Source: Parazoarcus communis SWub3 = DSM 12120 (lineage in GTDB: Bacteria; Pseudomonadota; Gammaproteobacteria; Burkholderiales; Rhodocyclaceae). From it: DNA of 64,000 nt. Positions 9,504 to 18,849 of the stretch are shown here, piece after piece. The DNA lies in NCBI RefSeq assembly GCF_003226565.1, contig NZ_QKOE01000001.1, positions 372,001 through 436,000 of the forward strand, read 5' to 3'. The notes beneath the pieces are model-generated. The model had not been told where the DNA came from. It worked only from the letters and a program-made list of their open reading frames with translations, and searched no databases. Each line of letters opens with the position of its first letter. Position 1 is the stretch's first letter. Position numbers and translations under genes: made by a program.

Positions 9504-11234
9504 ATGAACCCGAAAGACACCAAACCCGCCCCAGCTCCCGCCAGCAACTTCGTGCGCAACATCGTCGATGACGACAACGCCAGCGGCAAGTGGAGCGGCC
9601 GGGTGGAAACCCGCTTCCCCCCCGAGCCCAACGGCTACCTGCATTACGGCCATGCCAAGTCGATCTGCCTGAACTTTGGCCTCGCCCAGTCGTACGGCGG
9701 TGTCTGTCACCTGCGCTTTGATGACACCAACCCTGAAAAGGAAGACCAGGAGTATGTCGACGCCATCATCGAGTCAGTGCAGTGGCTGGGCTTCGACTGG
9801 GGCCCGCACCTGTACTTCGCCTCAGACTACTTCGACATCATGTACGCCTGCGCAGTCAGCCTGATCAAGACAGGCAAGGCCTATGTCGATTCGCTGTCAG
9901 CCGAGGAGATGCGTGCCCTGCGCGGCACGCTGACCGAGCCGGGCAAGGACAGCCCGTGGCGCAAGCGTTCGATCGATGAGAACCTCGACCTGTTCGCGCG
10001 CATGCGTGCTGGCGAGTTTGCCGACGGCACCCATGTGTTGCGGGCGAAGATCGACATGGCCAGTCCCAACATCAACCTGCGTGATCCAGCCATCTACCGC
10101 ATCCGCAAGGCCACCCATCACCGGACGGGCGACAACTGGTGCATCTACCCGATGTACACCTTTGCTCACCCGATCGAGGACGCCATCGAGAACATCACCC
10201 ACTCGATCTGCACCCTCGAGTTCGAGGACCAGCGCCCCTTCTACGACTGGCTGCTCGACGCCCTGGCCAGTGCCGGCCACTTCCCGCGGCCGCTGCCCCA
10301 GCAGATCGAGTTCGCCCGCCTCAACCTCACCTACGTCGTGCTGTCCAAGCGCAAACTGATCCAGCTGGTGGATGAAGGCCATGTTGGCGGTTGGGACGAC
10401 CCCCGCCTGCCGACGCTGATCGGCGCACGGCGTCGCGGTTTTACTGCCGAGGGCTTCCGCCTCTTTGCCGAGCGCATCGGCGTGACCAAGTCGGACACCT
10501 GGATCGACATGAGCGTGCTCGAGGAGTGCATGCGCGAGCATCTCAACGACGCAGCCGAACGCCGCGTTGCGGTACTCGACCCGCTCAAGCTGGTGATCAC
10601 CAACTACCCGGAAGGGCATGGCGAGCTGTGCCAGGCGCCCAACCACCCGCTCAAGCCCGAACTGGGCAAGCGTGACATGCCCTTCAGCCGCGAGCTGTGG
10701 ATCGAAGGTGAGGATTTCATGGAAGAGCCGGTCAAGGGCTTCCACCGCCTCTACCCGGGCAACACCGTCCGTCTGCGTTATGGCTATGTGGTCAAATGCA
10801 CTGGCTGCGAAAAGGACGCCAATGGCAAGGTCATCAAGGTGCTTGCGGAATACATGCCGGACTCCAAGTCCGGCACCCCGGGCGCAGACAACTACAAGGT
10901 CAAGGGCAATCTGCACTGGGTTTCGGCCGAGCATGGCTACCGCAGCGAGGTGCGCCTGTACGACCGCCTGTTTGCCCATCCCCACCCCGGCCAGCGTCGC
11001 GAAGGCGATGCCGAGGGCGTAGAGCGTAACTTCCTCGACGACATCAACCCGGACTCCAAACGCGTCATCACCGCTTGGCTCGAGCCGTCGTTGCGGAGCG
11101 CAAAACCGGAAGAGCGCTTTCAGTTCGAGCGTCACGGTTACTTCGTTGCCGACCGGCGTGACACCCGGGATGGTGCTCCGATATTCAACCGGACTGTCAC
11201 ACTGAAGGACTCGTGGGCCAAAGGCGGCAAGTGA
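9504..11234 (+). CDS. glnS: Glutaminyl-tRNA synthetase
   Basis: This class I synthetase charges tRNA-Gln directly with glutamine. The 576 residues compare with 554 in E. coli. The HIGH-type motif appears as PPEPNGYLHYGHAKS with HYGH at 47-50, and the KMSKS-type loop as VLSKRKL at 279-285. The C-terminal anticodon-binding beta barrels follow (VRLRYGYVVKC, then FQFERHGYF near the end). The open frame extends 77 codons further upstream through the foldback repeat, but family alignment begins near NFVRNIV, and ATG 9504 gives the expected length. It is apparently monocistronic, with the ABC export operon starting 72 bp after its stop. Confidence 0.96.
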   Translation: MNPKDTKPAPAPASNFVRNIVDDDNASGKWSGRVETRFPPEPNGYLHYGHAKSICLNFGLAQSYGGVCHLRFDDTNPEKEDQEYVDAIIESVQWLGFDWGPHLYFASDYFDIMYACAVSLIKTGKAYVDSLSAEEMRALRGTLTEPGKDSPWRKRSIDENLDLFARMRAGEFADGTHVLRAKIDMASPNINLRDPAIYRIRKATHHRTGDNWCIYPMYTFAHPIEDAIENITHSICTLEFEDQRPFYDWLLDALASAGHFPRPLPQQIEFARLNLTYVVLSKRKLIQLVDEGHVGGWDDPRLPTLIGARRRGFTAEGFRLFAERIGVTKSDTWIDMSVLEECMREHLNDAAERRVAVLDPLKLVITNYPEGHGELCQAPNHPLKPELGKRDMPFSRELWIEGEDFMEEPVKGFHRLYPGNTVRLRYGYVVKCTGCEKDANGKVIKVLAEYMPDSKSGTPGADNYKVKGNLHWVSAEHGYRSEVRLYDRLFAHPHPGQRREGDAEGVERNFLDDINPDSKRVITAWLEPSLRSAKPEERFQFERHGYFVADRRDTRDGAPIFNRTVTLKDSWAKGGK

Positions 11235-11306
11235 TCCACTTTCTGTCCCGGCAAACCACTGCCTTACCGCCCAGCGGCAGATGACAACCTGACCTGCGAG
11301 ACCGCC

Positions 11307-12458
11307 ATGCCCCCCCTTGCCCGTCGTAGCCTGATGCTTGCCCTTGCCGGCATTGCGGTGCTCGCAGGGGGCTGGTGGCTGACACGGCCGACACCGCTGG
11401 CGGTCACCGTGCATGAAATCACGCGTGGCAGGGTGGAAGCCAGCATTGCCAACACCCGCGCTGGCGAGATCGAAGCCTGTCAGCGGACAAAGATGTCCAC
11501 CATCATCGGTGGGCGGATCGAGACCCTGACCGTACGCGAGGGCGATCGCGTGGAAGCCGGGCAGGTGCTGATGCGCCTGTGGCATGGAGATCTCGACGCG
11601 CGTCTGGCGGTCAGTCGTGCACAGTTGGCCACCGCAACCCAACGCCAACGTGAGACCTGCACGCTGGCCGCCAACGCCGAACGCGAAGCTGAACGCCAGG
11701 CGCAACTGGTACGCCGCGGCTTTGTCTCGGCCAGCGTGGAAGAGCGCGCCCGCGCCGATGCCAGCGCCCGCCGTGCCGCCTGCGACACCCTGCGCACGGA
11801 CGCGGTAACGGCCCAGGCCCAGATCGAGGCCATTGAGGCCGAGCGTCAGCGCACTGTATTGATTGCCCCCTTTGCAGGTACCGTCGCCAAGATCACCGGC
11901 GAGCTCGGCGAATACTCCACCCCCTCACCGCCTGGCGTGCCGACACCACCGGCAATCGACCTGATCGACGACAGCTGCCTTTACGTCAAGGCGCCAATGG
12001 ACGAGGTCGATGCCCCCAAGATCCATCCAGGTCAGTCCGTCCGGGTCAGCCTCGAGGCCTTGCCCGGCCAAAGCTTCGAAGGTAGGGTCAAGCGCATCGC
12101 CCCGTATATCACCGCGGTCGAGAAGCAAGCCCGCACGGTCGAGGTCGATATCGATTTCGTCCATCCCGAGCAGGCTCAAGGACTGCTTGTCGGCTACAGC
12201 GCCGACGTCGAGATCGTGCTCGATGCGCGCGACGACGTGCTTCGTCTGCCGGCCTCCGCACTGCGCGAAGGGAACCGCGTGCTGGTGCTCGGTCAGGACG
12301 GCATGCTCGTCGAACGTACATTGAAGACGGGCCTGGCCAACTGGGACGCCGTCGAGGTGCTGGAAGGGCTCAATGCCGGCGACCAGGTCGTGACCTCGCT
12401 TGAGCGGGAAGGCGTGCGCGCCGGGGTGCATGCTGTGGCAGACGGCTCAGCACCCTAG
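11307..12458 (+). CDS. Periplasmic adaptor subunit of an ABC exporter (MacA/HlyD-like)
   Basis: This membrane-fusion protein of 383 residues has one N-terminal membrane anchor (about residues 8-26). A lipoyl/barrel-sandwich half follows (GGRIETLTVREGDRVEAGQVLM), then a coiled-coil hairpin rich in Ala, Glu and Arg (about 90-175), the second lipoyl half (APFAGTVAKI) and a beta-barrel domain. It should bridge inner-membrane permeases to an outer-membrane channel, but no channel gene is seen nearby. It heads a tight operon with an ATPase (8 bp gap) and two FtsX-type permeases, the MacAB layout. The exported substrate cannot be deduced. Confidence 0.9.
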   Translation: MPPLARRSLMLALAGIAVLAGGWWLTRPTPLAVTVHEITRGRVEASIANTRAGEIEACQRTKMSTIIGGRIETLTVREGDRVEAGQVLMRLWHGDLDARLAVSRAQLATATQRQRETCTLAANAEREAERQAQLVRRGFVSASVEERARADASARRAACDTLRTDAVTAQAQIEAIEAERQRTVLIAPFAGTVAKITGELGEYSTPSPPGVPTPPAIDLIDDSCLYVKAPMDEVDAPKIHPGQSVRVSLEALPGQSFEGRVKRIAPYITAVEKQARTVEVDIDFVHPEQAQGLLVGYSADVEIVLDARDDVLRLPASALREGNRVLVLGQDGMLVERTLKTGLANWDAVEVLEGLNAGDQVVTSLEREGVRAGVHAVADGSAP

Positions 12459-12466
12459 GGCCCGTC

Positions 12467-13162
12467 ATGGCGCAGATCGAACTGGCCGGCATCGAGCGCA
12501 CCTTCACCCTGGGTGACAGCCGGGTTCACGCCCTGCGCAATATCGAACTTGCCGTTTCTGCCGGCGAGTATCTGGCAATCATGGGCCCCTCGGGCTCCGG
12601 CAAGTCCACCCTGCTCAACCTGCTGGGCCTGCTCGACCGTCCCGATGCCGGCCATTACCGGCTCGAAGGCCGCGACGTCACCGCACTATCGGGGGATGAG
12701 CAGGCTGCAGTGCGACGCGATCGCATCGGCTTCGTGTTCCAGAGCTTTCATCTGGTTCCCCGTCTGAGTGCAGCAGAAAACATCGCCCTGCCCTTGATGC
12801 TGTCGGGCATGCCACCTGCCGAGCGCGACGCTCGGGTGGCGCGGGCGCTGCACGACTTCGGCCTGGAGTCCCGGGCCCGCCATCGCCCGGAGGAGCTTTC
12901 CGGTGGCCAGCGCCAGCGCGTGGCCATCGCCCGTGCCACCATCATGCAGCCCGCGATGCTGCTGGCCGACGAGCCGACCGGCAATCTGGATCGTCACACC
13001 GGGCAAGAGGTCACCGAGTTGCTCGAAGCGCTCAACGCTGGCGGTACCACGCTGATCGTGGTCACCCACGACCCTGCGATGGGCGCCCGTGCAAACCGCA
13101 GGCTGATGATGGAAGACGGTGCCATCGTCGACGATGTCCTGGCATCTGACATGACACGATGA
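12467..13162 (+). CDS. ABC exporter ATPase subunit (MacB/LolD type)
   Basis: The 231-residue nucleotide-binding subunit has Walker A GPSGSGKST (Lys46), a Q-loop in FVFQSFHLVP, the signature LSGGQRQR (from residue 144), and Walker B LLADEPTGNLD (Asp168, Glu169). The EPTGNLD ending and overall length match the MacB/LolD/FtsE class, which powers type VII mechanotransmission exporters. Unlike E. coli MacB, ATPase and permease are separate genes. Its stop overlaps the start of the first permease in ATGA (13159-13162), so the two are translationally coupled. Confidence 0.95.
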   Translation: MAQIELAGIERTFTLGDSRVHALRNIELAVSAGEYLAIMGPSGSGKSTLLNLLGLLDRPDAGHYRLEGRDVTALSGDEQAAVRRDRIGFVFQSFHLVPRLSAAENIALPLMLSGMPPAERDARVARALHDFGLESRARHRPEELSGGQRQRVAIARATIMQPAMLLADEPTGNLDRHTGQEVTELLEALNAGGTTLIVVTHDPAMGARANRRLMMEDGAIVDDVLASDMTR

Positions 13163-14373
13163 CGCCGGCCGACACCCTGCGCTTTGCCAGCCGGGCCGCG
13201 GCAGCCTATCCCTTGCGCACTGCCCTGATGGTACTGGCCATGTCGATCGGTGTGGCCGCGGTGGTGGTGCTGACCGCGCTGGGCGACGGCGCCCGCCGCT
13301 ATGTGGTCGACGAGTTTGCCTCGCTCGGCGCCAACCTGATCATCGTGTTACCTGGCCGCACCGAAACCGGTGGCGTCAATCCCGGCAGCTTCATCACTGG
13401 CACGCCCCGCGACCTCACCGTAGCGGACGCGGCCGCGCTGACGCGCGCGCCCCTGGTGCACCGCGTCGCCCCCTTGTCCGTGGGTAACTCCGAGATTGCC
13501 GTTGGCGGCAAACTTCGTGAGGTGATGGTGCTGGGCACCACCTCGGACTATGCCGGCATCCGCCTGCTCGACCTCAACCAGGGCCGCTTCCTGCCACCTG
13601 AAGCGGACAAACAGGCCAGCGCCGTCGCCGTCATCGGCAGCCTGATCCGCAAGGAGCTGTTCGGCAGCGAGCCCGCCGTCGGCCGCATGATCCGCGTCGG
13701 TGACCGCCGCCTGCGCGTCATCGGCGTGCTGGCCCCCGCCGCCAAGGGACTGGGCATGAGCCACGACGAGTTGGTCATCGTACCAGTCGCGACCGCGCAA
13801 GCCATGTTCAACACCAATACCTTGTTCCGCATCATGGCCGAGGCCAGCAGTCGCGAGGCATTGATCCCCGCACAGCGCCAGATCGAACAGATCCTGCAGG
13901 CCCGTCGCGATGGCGAACTCGACGTCACCCTGATCACCCAGGATGCCATCCTCGGCACCTTCGACCGCATCCTGGGCGCGCTGACACTGGCCGTAGCCGG
14001 TATCGCCGGGATCAGCCTGGCAGTGGCAGGCATTCTGGTGATGAATGTGATGCTGGTCGCCGTTACCCAGCGCACTGGCGAAATTGGCCTGCTGAAGGCC
14101 CTGGGGGCCAATACCACCGACATCCGCAACGCATTCATCGTTGAAGCCTTGCTGCTGTCACTTGCAGGCGCGGCCGCAGGATACGGGCTGGGCCAGGCCG
14201 GCGCCTGGGTGATCCGCCTGCTCTGGCCTGTGCTGCCGGCCTGGCCACCGGACTGGGCAGTGATCGCGGGCGTCGGCACCGCACTGGCGACCGGGCTTGT
14301 GTTCGGCGTCATGCCGGCGCGGCGCGCAGCGCGCCTCGACCCCGTGCAAGCCCTGTCCAGGCGCGGGGGCTGA
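13159..14373 (+). CDS. ABC exporter permease 1 (MacB_PCD/FtsX type)
   Basis: This 404-residue permease has an N-terminal membrane helix (about 18-40), a large periplasmic MacB-like domain (about 45-265) and three C-terminal helices forming the FtsX domain. The family marker QRTGEIGLLKALGA lies between helices 2 and 3, and the end has the typical PARRAARLDPVQALSR. It overlaps the ATPase gene by 4 bp and is followed after 4 bp by a second, related permease. The pair probably forms a heterodimer driven by the single ATPase. Confidence 0.92.
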   Translation: MTPADTLRFASRAAAAYPLRTALMVLAMSIGVAAVVVLTALGDGARRYVVDEFASLGANLIIVLPGRTETGGVNPGSFITGTPRDLTVADAAALTRAPLVHRVAPLSVGNSEIAVGGKLREVMVLGTTSDYAGIRLLDLNQGRFLPPEADKQASAVAVIGSLIRKELFGSEPAVGRMIRVGDRRLRVIGVLAPAAKGLGMSHDELVIVPVATAQAMFNTNTLFRIMAEASSREALIPAQRQIEQILQARRDGELDVTLITQDAILGTFDRILGALTLAVAGIAGISLAVAGILVMNVMLVAVTQRTGEIGLLKALGANTTDIRNAFIVEALLLSLAGAAAGYGLGQAGAWVIRLLWPVLPAWPPDWAVIAGVGTALATGLVFGVMPARRAARLDPVQALSRRGG

Positions 14374-14377
14374 AACG

Positions 14378-15577
14378 ATGCGCTGGCGGGACTTCGCACT
14401 GCTTGCGCTACGCGCCCTGATCGCGCATCGGCTACGCAGTTTCCTGACCCTGCTGGGCATCGCCGTCGGCATTGCCGCAGTGATCCTGCTGACCTCGATT
14501 GGCGAAGGCCTGCACCGCTTCGTGCTGAAGGAGTTTACCCAGTTCGGTACCAACATCATCCAGCTCAGCCCCGGTCGCCTGGGCGCACGCGGCGGTCCAC
14601 CCGGCCTGCCATCCACCACCCGGGACCTGACACTGGAGGATGCCGCAGCAGTGGCAAGACTCCCCTTGGTGACCGGCGTCACCCCTGCGGTATCGGGCAA
14701 TGCGGAAGTCCGCGCCAACGGCCGGGTCCGGCGTACCCTGGTGATGGGCGTGGGTGCCGACATGGACCGGATGTACTCGATGACCGTGCGCAGCGGACGC
14801 TTCCTGCCACCAGACGATGCCAGCACGGCACGCCCCTTCGTCGTACTTGGGGCCACGCTGAAGCGCGAGTTGTTCGGCCATGCGGATGCACTGGGCGAGC
14901 GCGTCCAGATCGGCGGGGAACGTTACCGGGTGATCGGCGTCATGGAAGAAAAGGGCCAGTTCCTGGGCATGGACCTGGACGACACCGCCTACATCCCGGC
15001 CGTGCGTGGGCTGGCGCTGTACCAGCGCGACGGACTGATGGAAATCAACATCAGCTACGCCGAAGGCACACCCGCGACGCTGGTGGCCGCAGCAGTCCGC
15101 TCGCTGATGACCGCGCGTCATGGGCGCGAGGATTTCACCCTCACCACCCAGGAGGACATGCTTGCCAGCCTATCGAACATTCTCGGCATCCTCACCGCGG
15201 CCGTCGGGGCACTCGGTGGCATTTCGCTGCTGGTCGGCGGGGTGGGCATCGTCACCATCATGACCATCGCCGTGTCCGAACGCACGGGCGAGATTGGCCT
15301 GCTGGTCGCTTTGGGTGCAAAACGACGGACCATTCTCGGCCTGTTCCTCGGCGAAGCCATCGTCCTGGCTGCACTCGGCGGCTTGTTCGGGCTATTGCTC
15401 GGCAGCGGCCTGGCCGCCCTGGTCGGCGTGCTGGTACCTGCCTTGCCTGTCGCCACCCCGTGGCATTTCGTCGTGTTTGCGGAAGCGATCGCGGTATTGA
15501 TCGGCCTGCTCGCGGGGGTGTTGCCGGCTCGCCGCGCCGCAGGTCTGAATGCCGTAGACGCCCTACGTGCGGAGTAG
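14378..15577 (+). CDS. ABC exporter permease 2 (MacB_PCD/FtsX type)
   Basis: This 399-residue paralogue of the preceding permease has the same plan: an N-terminal helix, a periplasmic domain, and three C-terminal helices with SERTGEIGLLVALGAKR and a PARRAAGLNAVDALRAE ending. The frame is open further upstream into permease 1, but ATG 14378, four bases after that gene's stop, places the start MRWRDFALLALRAL where the family begins. The two permeases share motifs but are clearly diverged, which argues for an old duplication and a heterodimeric channel. Confidence 0.92.
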   Translation: MRWRDFALLALRALIAHRLRSFLTLLGIAVGIAAVILLTSIGEGLHRFVLKEFTQFGTNIIQLSPGRLGARGGPPGLPSTTRDLTLEDAAAVARLPLVTGVTPAVSGNAEVRANGRVRRTLVMGVGADMDRMYSMTVRSGRFLPPDDASTARPFVVLGATLKRELFGHADALGERVQIGGERYRVIGVMEEKGQFLGMDLDDTAYIPAVRGLALYQRDGLMEINISYAEGTPATLVAAAVRSLMTARHGREDFTLTTQEDMLASLSNILGILTAAVGALGGISLLVGGVGIVTIMTIAVSERTGEIGLLVALGAKRRTILGLFLGEAIVLAALGGLFGLLLGSGLAALVGVLVPALPVATPWHFVVFAEAIAVLIGLLAGVLPARRAAGLNAVDALRAE

Positions 15578-15581
15578 CCCG

Positions 15582-15869
15582 ATGCCGACACCCGCTCAGC
15601 TGGTTTCCGGACTTGCGCTGCTGGCGCTGGCCACCAAGCTCTACCCGGCACCTGCACCCTGGTACTGGTGGCACAGCCGGATCGACGGCCAGGGGCATTG
15701 TGCCCAGATCTCGCCCGGTCCGGGCTGGATCCGTGGAGCAGGACCTTTTCGTGACCTGCGTTGCACCCAGGCGGCCGACGCAAGGCGTCAGACGTCCCCG
15801 CCCGCGATTGACCCAGGTCAACCCGAAGTCAGATCGATCAGCAAGAAGCCGATTCAGTCACTAGATTGA
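15582..15869 (+). CDS. Small secreted or membrane-anchored protein of the export operon, unrecognised
   Basis: A 95-residue frame starts 4 bp after permease 2, with GGAG (15571-15574) at good SD spacing. Residues 5-25 are hydrophobic and look like a signal peptide or anchor. A compact, Trp- and Cys-bearing stretch follows (WYWWHSRIDGQGHCAQ, then RDLRCTQ) with two cysteines that could form a disulphide. The last 30 residues are low-complexity and may not be conserved. Coupling to the permease suggests an accessory role in the export system. I do not recognise a named family. Confidence 0.55.
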   Translation: MPTPAQLVSGLALLALATKLYPAPAPWYWWHSRIDGQGHCAQISPGPGWIRGAGPFRDLRCTQAADARRQTSPPAIDPGQPEVRSISKKPIQSLD

Positions 15870-15928
15870 AACAAAGCGGAAATGAAAGAGCGTGCATCCG
15901 TCACGCTCTGGTATTCGAGGAGACCATC

Positions 15929-16147
15929 ATGAGCATTTTCGACTCCCCCATCGGCCGCTGCGAGGCCGTCCGGGAACTCGTCCTGCTGGATGAGACACAG
16001 GCTGAATGCGCACGCGAACACGAGTGTCCGCCCGGACGCGAATGCCCGCTGGACGGCTGTTTCACGCCGGTCAGCGGTCTGTCGGAAGAAGACGCCGAAC
16101 GGTTGGCAAAACCCGTATCACGCCGTCGTACCAAAGCCGCCCACTGA
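15929..16147 (+). CDS. Small cysteine-rich protein, unrecognised
   Basis: ATG 15929 with CGAGGAG (15916-15922) upstream gives 72 residues. The longer open frame from 15866 lacks an SD and is less likely. The centre holds closely spaced cysteines in CAREHECPPGRECPLDGC (Cx6Cx5Cx4C), preceded by another Cys at SPIGRC. The last third is charged, with SEEDAERLAKPVSRRRT. There is no signal peptide, so the cysteines probably bind a metal (zinc or an Fe-S cluster) in the cytoplasm. It follows the ABC operon by about 60 bp and is read toward rluF. Function unknown. Confidence 0.65.
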   Translation: MSIFDSPIGRCEAVRELVLLDETQAECAREHECPPGRECPLDGCFTPVSGLSEEDAERLAKPVSRRRTKAAH

Positions 16148-16174
16148 ATGGCCAAGGAGGCACACCCATACCCC

Positions 16175-16221
16175 CAACGAAACAAACAGCCACCGACCCG
16201 CACAGCGCAGTCGGTGGCTGT
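16175..16221 (-). terminator. Terminator of the rluF-like gene
   Basis: A 12-bp perfect stem (16186-16197 with 16210-16221) lies just past the minus-strand gene's end. On the minus strand it is followed by a T-rich run, TTTGTTTCGTT. It may also halt the plus-strand transcript ending at 16147. Confidence 0.7.
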
Positions 16222-16226
16222 CATCG

Positions 16227-17432
16227 TCAGGCGAAGCCTTCGTCCTCGGTCAGGAAACGCCACTGCCCCAAGGGTAGATCGCCCAGCTTTACCTTGCCGA
16301 TCCGTACCCGCTTCAGGCCAACGACCTTCAGTCCAACGAGTTCGCACATGCGCCGGATCTGACGTTTGCGCCCCTCGCGCAGCACGAAGCGCAACTGGTC
16401 TTCGTTGATCCACTCGACCTTGGCCGGGCGTAACGGCCGATCGTCCAGCCACAAGCCATGGTTGAGCAGCGCAAGTCCGTTCTCGGCCAGTTGCCCTTCT
16501 ACCCGGACCAGATACTCCTTTTCCACCTCGGAGTCGTCGCCGATCAGCTGTCGTGCCACCCTGCCGTCCTGAGTCAGCACCAGCAGGCCGGTGGAGTCGA
16601 TATCCAGCCGCCCGGCCGGCGCCAGCCCCTTGAACACCGAAGGATGAAAACGCTGGGCGGTGTCGCGGTCGAACTGATTGTCCGGACCGATCAACGATAC
16701 CGCAGGCTGATAGCCTGGCTCTGGCTGGCCCGAGACATAGCCAACGGGCTTGTGCAGCAGGATGGTGACGCGCTCGGCCTGCTGCCGTCGGGCTTCGGGC
16801 GCCAGCACGATGCGTGCATCTGGATCGATGCGTACCCCTAGTTCGGAAATCCGCTTGCCATCCACAAAAACCCAGCCACGTTCGATCAGTTCATCCGCCT
16901 CCCGACGCGAACAGATGCCGCGATCCGCCATGACCTTGGACAAGCGCACACCCTCGGCCGTGGAGGTTCGGGGCGTCACAGGCGGCCCCGGCACCCGGGC
17001 GGGTGCTGACGTTGGTGCGGAATGCCCCACTGCACGATCGCTTCGCCTCTGCGCGGCCCCCGTCGGCTTGCCTGCAGGCCGTCCTTGCTCACCACGCGGC
17101 GCACGTGCCCCGCGTTCGCCAGCCTCGCCACGTCGCGCGTTTCCCGCCGGGCGAGCGGAACGATCGTCGCGCCGACCTTCAGTCGCCGAACCCGCTTCAT
17201 CCCTTCCCGGACGTGCCGGCGAGCGCGACTCACGCTGATCGCTGCGCTTCTGCTGACCCGTCGCGCCGCGGTCTTCGCGTCGCTCACGCGGCGGGGATGG
17301 CGGCTGGCGCCCCCGGTCCTGTCCGGCAGTCTCCGGCGCAACAGTCTCGTCACGAGCGGCACGACGCAACTTGAGCGTACCCTCGATCTGGCTCGGCACC
17401 GGTTTCGGCGGATTCCTGCGGATGGTGTTCAT
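16227..17432 (-). CDS. rluF: 23S rRNA pseudouridine synthase (RluB/RluF family, RluF-like)
   Basis: The 401-residue protein has three parts. Residues 1 to about 165 are a disordered, Arg/Pro/Ala/Gly-rich extension. An S4 RNA-binding domain follows ([24 protein letters not shown]). The RsuA/RluB/E/F catalytic domain has [19 protein letters not shown], where the Asp of GRLD is the nucleophile. The C-terminal [14 protein letters not shown] and PLGQWRFLT, with EKEYLVRV, look closer to RluF than to RluB, so the exact target uridine is uncertain. The long basic tail is common in betaproteobacterial homologues. It stands alone, ending in a hairpin, with the dct operon upstream on the same strand but behind its own terminator. 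Confidence 0.85.
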   Translation of the reverse strand: MNTIRRNPPKPVPSQIEGTLKLRRAARDETVAPETAGQDRGRQPPSPPRERREDRGATGQQKRSDQRESRSPARPGRDEAGSATEGRRDDRSARPAGNARRGEAGERGARAPRGEQGRPAGKPTGAAQRRSDRAVGHSAPTSAPARVPGPPVTPRTSTAEGVRLSKVMADRGICSRREADELIERGWVFVDGKRISELGVRIDPDARIVLAPEARRQQAERVTILLHKPVGYVSGQPEPGYQPAVSLIGPDNQFDRDTAQRFHPSVFKGLAPAGRLDIDSTGLLVLTQDGRVARQLIGDDSEVEKEYLVRVEGQLAENGLALLNHGLWLDDRPLRPAKVEWINEDQLRFVLREGRKRQIRRMCELVGLKVVGLKRVRIGKVKLGDLPLGQWRFLTEDEGFA

Positions 17433-17490
17433 TCTGCCCCCCTGGCGTCACACGACGTTTTCAACAAACAGCCACGATTATGCGCCCATA

Positions 17491-17521
17491 GCAAAAACAA
17501 AACCCGGCTTGACGCCGGGTT
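17491..17521 (-). terminator. Terminator of the dctPQM operon
   Basis: AACCCGGC (17501-17508) pairs with GCCGGGTT (17514-17521). Read on the minus strand the stem is followed by TTTTGTTTTTG. It lies 29 bp past the dctM stop. Confidence 0.88.
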
Positions 17522-17549
17522 CCGCTGTACTGCCTAGCGCACAAGACGC

Positions 17550-18836
17550 TTACATCATGCCCAACGCCTTGGGCAGGAAGGTGGAAATGCTCGGGATGTA
17601 GGTGATCATCATCAAGAACACCAGCATCGTGTACAACCACGGCATGACCGCCTTGCTCATCTCGGTCAGGCCTGCCTTGGTCACACCACTGGCGACGAAG
17701 AGGTTGAGGCCAACAGGTGGTGTGATCATGCCAATCTCCATATTCACCACGATCATCACACCGAAATGGATCGGGTCGATACCCAACGCAACCGCCACCG
17801 GAAACAGGATCGGCGCCAGGATCAGGATGATCGACGACGGCTCCATCAGCGCACCGGCGACCAGCAGCAGGACGTTCACCACGATCAGGAAGCCGATCGG
17901 TCCCATACCACTGGCAACGATCGCATCGGCCATGCGCTGAGGGATCTGCTCACTGGTCAGGATGAAGGAGAACAAGACCGCGCTGGCAATGATGAACAGC
18001 AGCATCGCGCTCATGTTCGCCGAATCCAGCAGCACACGCGGAATCTGCTTGAAGGTTAGATCCTTGTACACGAACACGGCAATGATGAAGGCGTACACCG
18101 CGCTCATTGCAGCCGCTTCGGTCGGCGTGAACATGCCGGAGTAGATGCCCCCCATCACCACCACGATCAACATCAGACCCCAGAAAGCCTTGCGGAAGGC
18201 CTTGAAGCGATCCCCCCAGCTGACCTTCTGCAGCGTCGGGTAGTTGTTCTTGCGAGCCACATACCAAGTCGTCAGCCCCAGCATGAACGCTAGCAGCAAA
18301 CCGGGAATGACACCCGCCATGAACAACGCACCGACCGAAGAATTGGTCGTCACCGAGTACATCACCATGACGATCGAAGGCGGGATCAGGATACCCAGAC
18401 CGCCAGCAGACGCCACCACCCCGGCACCAAAGCGCACTGGATAGCCCTGCTTGATCATCGCCGGGATCAGGATGGAACCGATTGCGACGACAGTCGCCGG
18501 ACTGGATCCGGAAACCGCAGCGAACAGGGCGCAGGCCAGCACTGCGGACATGCCGAGACCGCCGCGCAGATGGCCCACCATTGCCGTGGCAAAGTTGATC
18601 ATCCGGCGAGCCACACCGCCGTGAGTCAGAAAATTACCTGCCAGGATGAAGAACGGAATCGCCATGATCTCGAACTTCTCGATGCCGGTGAACATCTTGA
18701 GTGCCACTGACTCGAGCGGCACATCTGTGAAGATGAACATGAAACTCAGCACCGTGAGGCCAAGCGCCACACCTACCGGCATGCCGATCGCCATCAGGAC
18801 GACGAGCAGGCCAAAAATTGCAATCGTATTGGTCAT
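17550..18836 (-). CDS. dctM: TRAP transporter large permease DctM
   Basis: This is the ion-coupled membrane subunit of a tripartite ATP-independent periplasmic transporter. From the ATG at 18836 it has 428 residues, the usual length (about 425-430), and about 12 hydrophobic segments. Conserved signatures include PFFILAGNFLTHGG, AAVSGSSPATVVAIGSI, GGLGILIPPSIVMVMYS and VNMEIGMITPPVGLNLFV. An upstream in-frame ATG at 18884 would overlap dctQ and is less likely. It is the last gene of dctP-dctQ-dctM. DctM uses a sodium gradient, in characterised relatives, to import C4-dicarboxylates delivered by DctP. Confidence 0.95.
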   Translation of the reverse strand: MTNTIAIFGLLVVLMAIGMPVGVALGLTVLSFMFIFTDVPLESVALKMFTGIEKFEIMAIPFFILAGNFLTHGGVARRMINFATAMVGHLRGGLGMSAVLACALFAAVSGSSPATVVAIGSILIPAMIKQGYPVRFGAGVVASAGGLGILIPPSIVMVMYSVTTNSSVGALFMAGVIPGLLLAFMLGLTTWYVARKNNYPTLQKVSWGDRFKAFRKAFWGLMLIVVVMGGIYSGMFTPTEAAAMSAVYAFIIAVFVYKDLTFKQIPRVLLDSANMSAMLLFIIASAVLFSFILTSEQIPQRMADAIVASGMGPIGFLIVVNVLLLVAGALMEPSSIILILAPILFPVAVALGIDPIHFGVMIVVNMEIGMITPPVGLNLFVASGVTKAGLTEMSKAVMPWLYTMLVFLMMITYIPSISTFLPKALGMM

Positions 18837-18849
18837 GACTTCGTCTCCT

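Noticed and set aside
9897-11705. Open frame of 602 codons on the minus strand opposite glnS
   Set aside because: It is a shadow of glnS and the adaptor gene with no recognisable domain.
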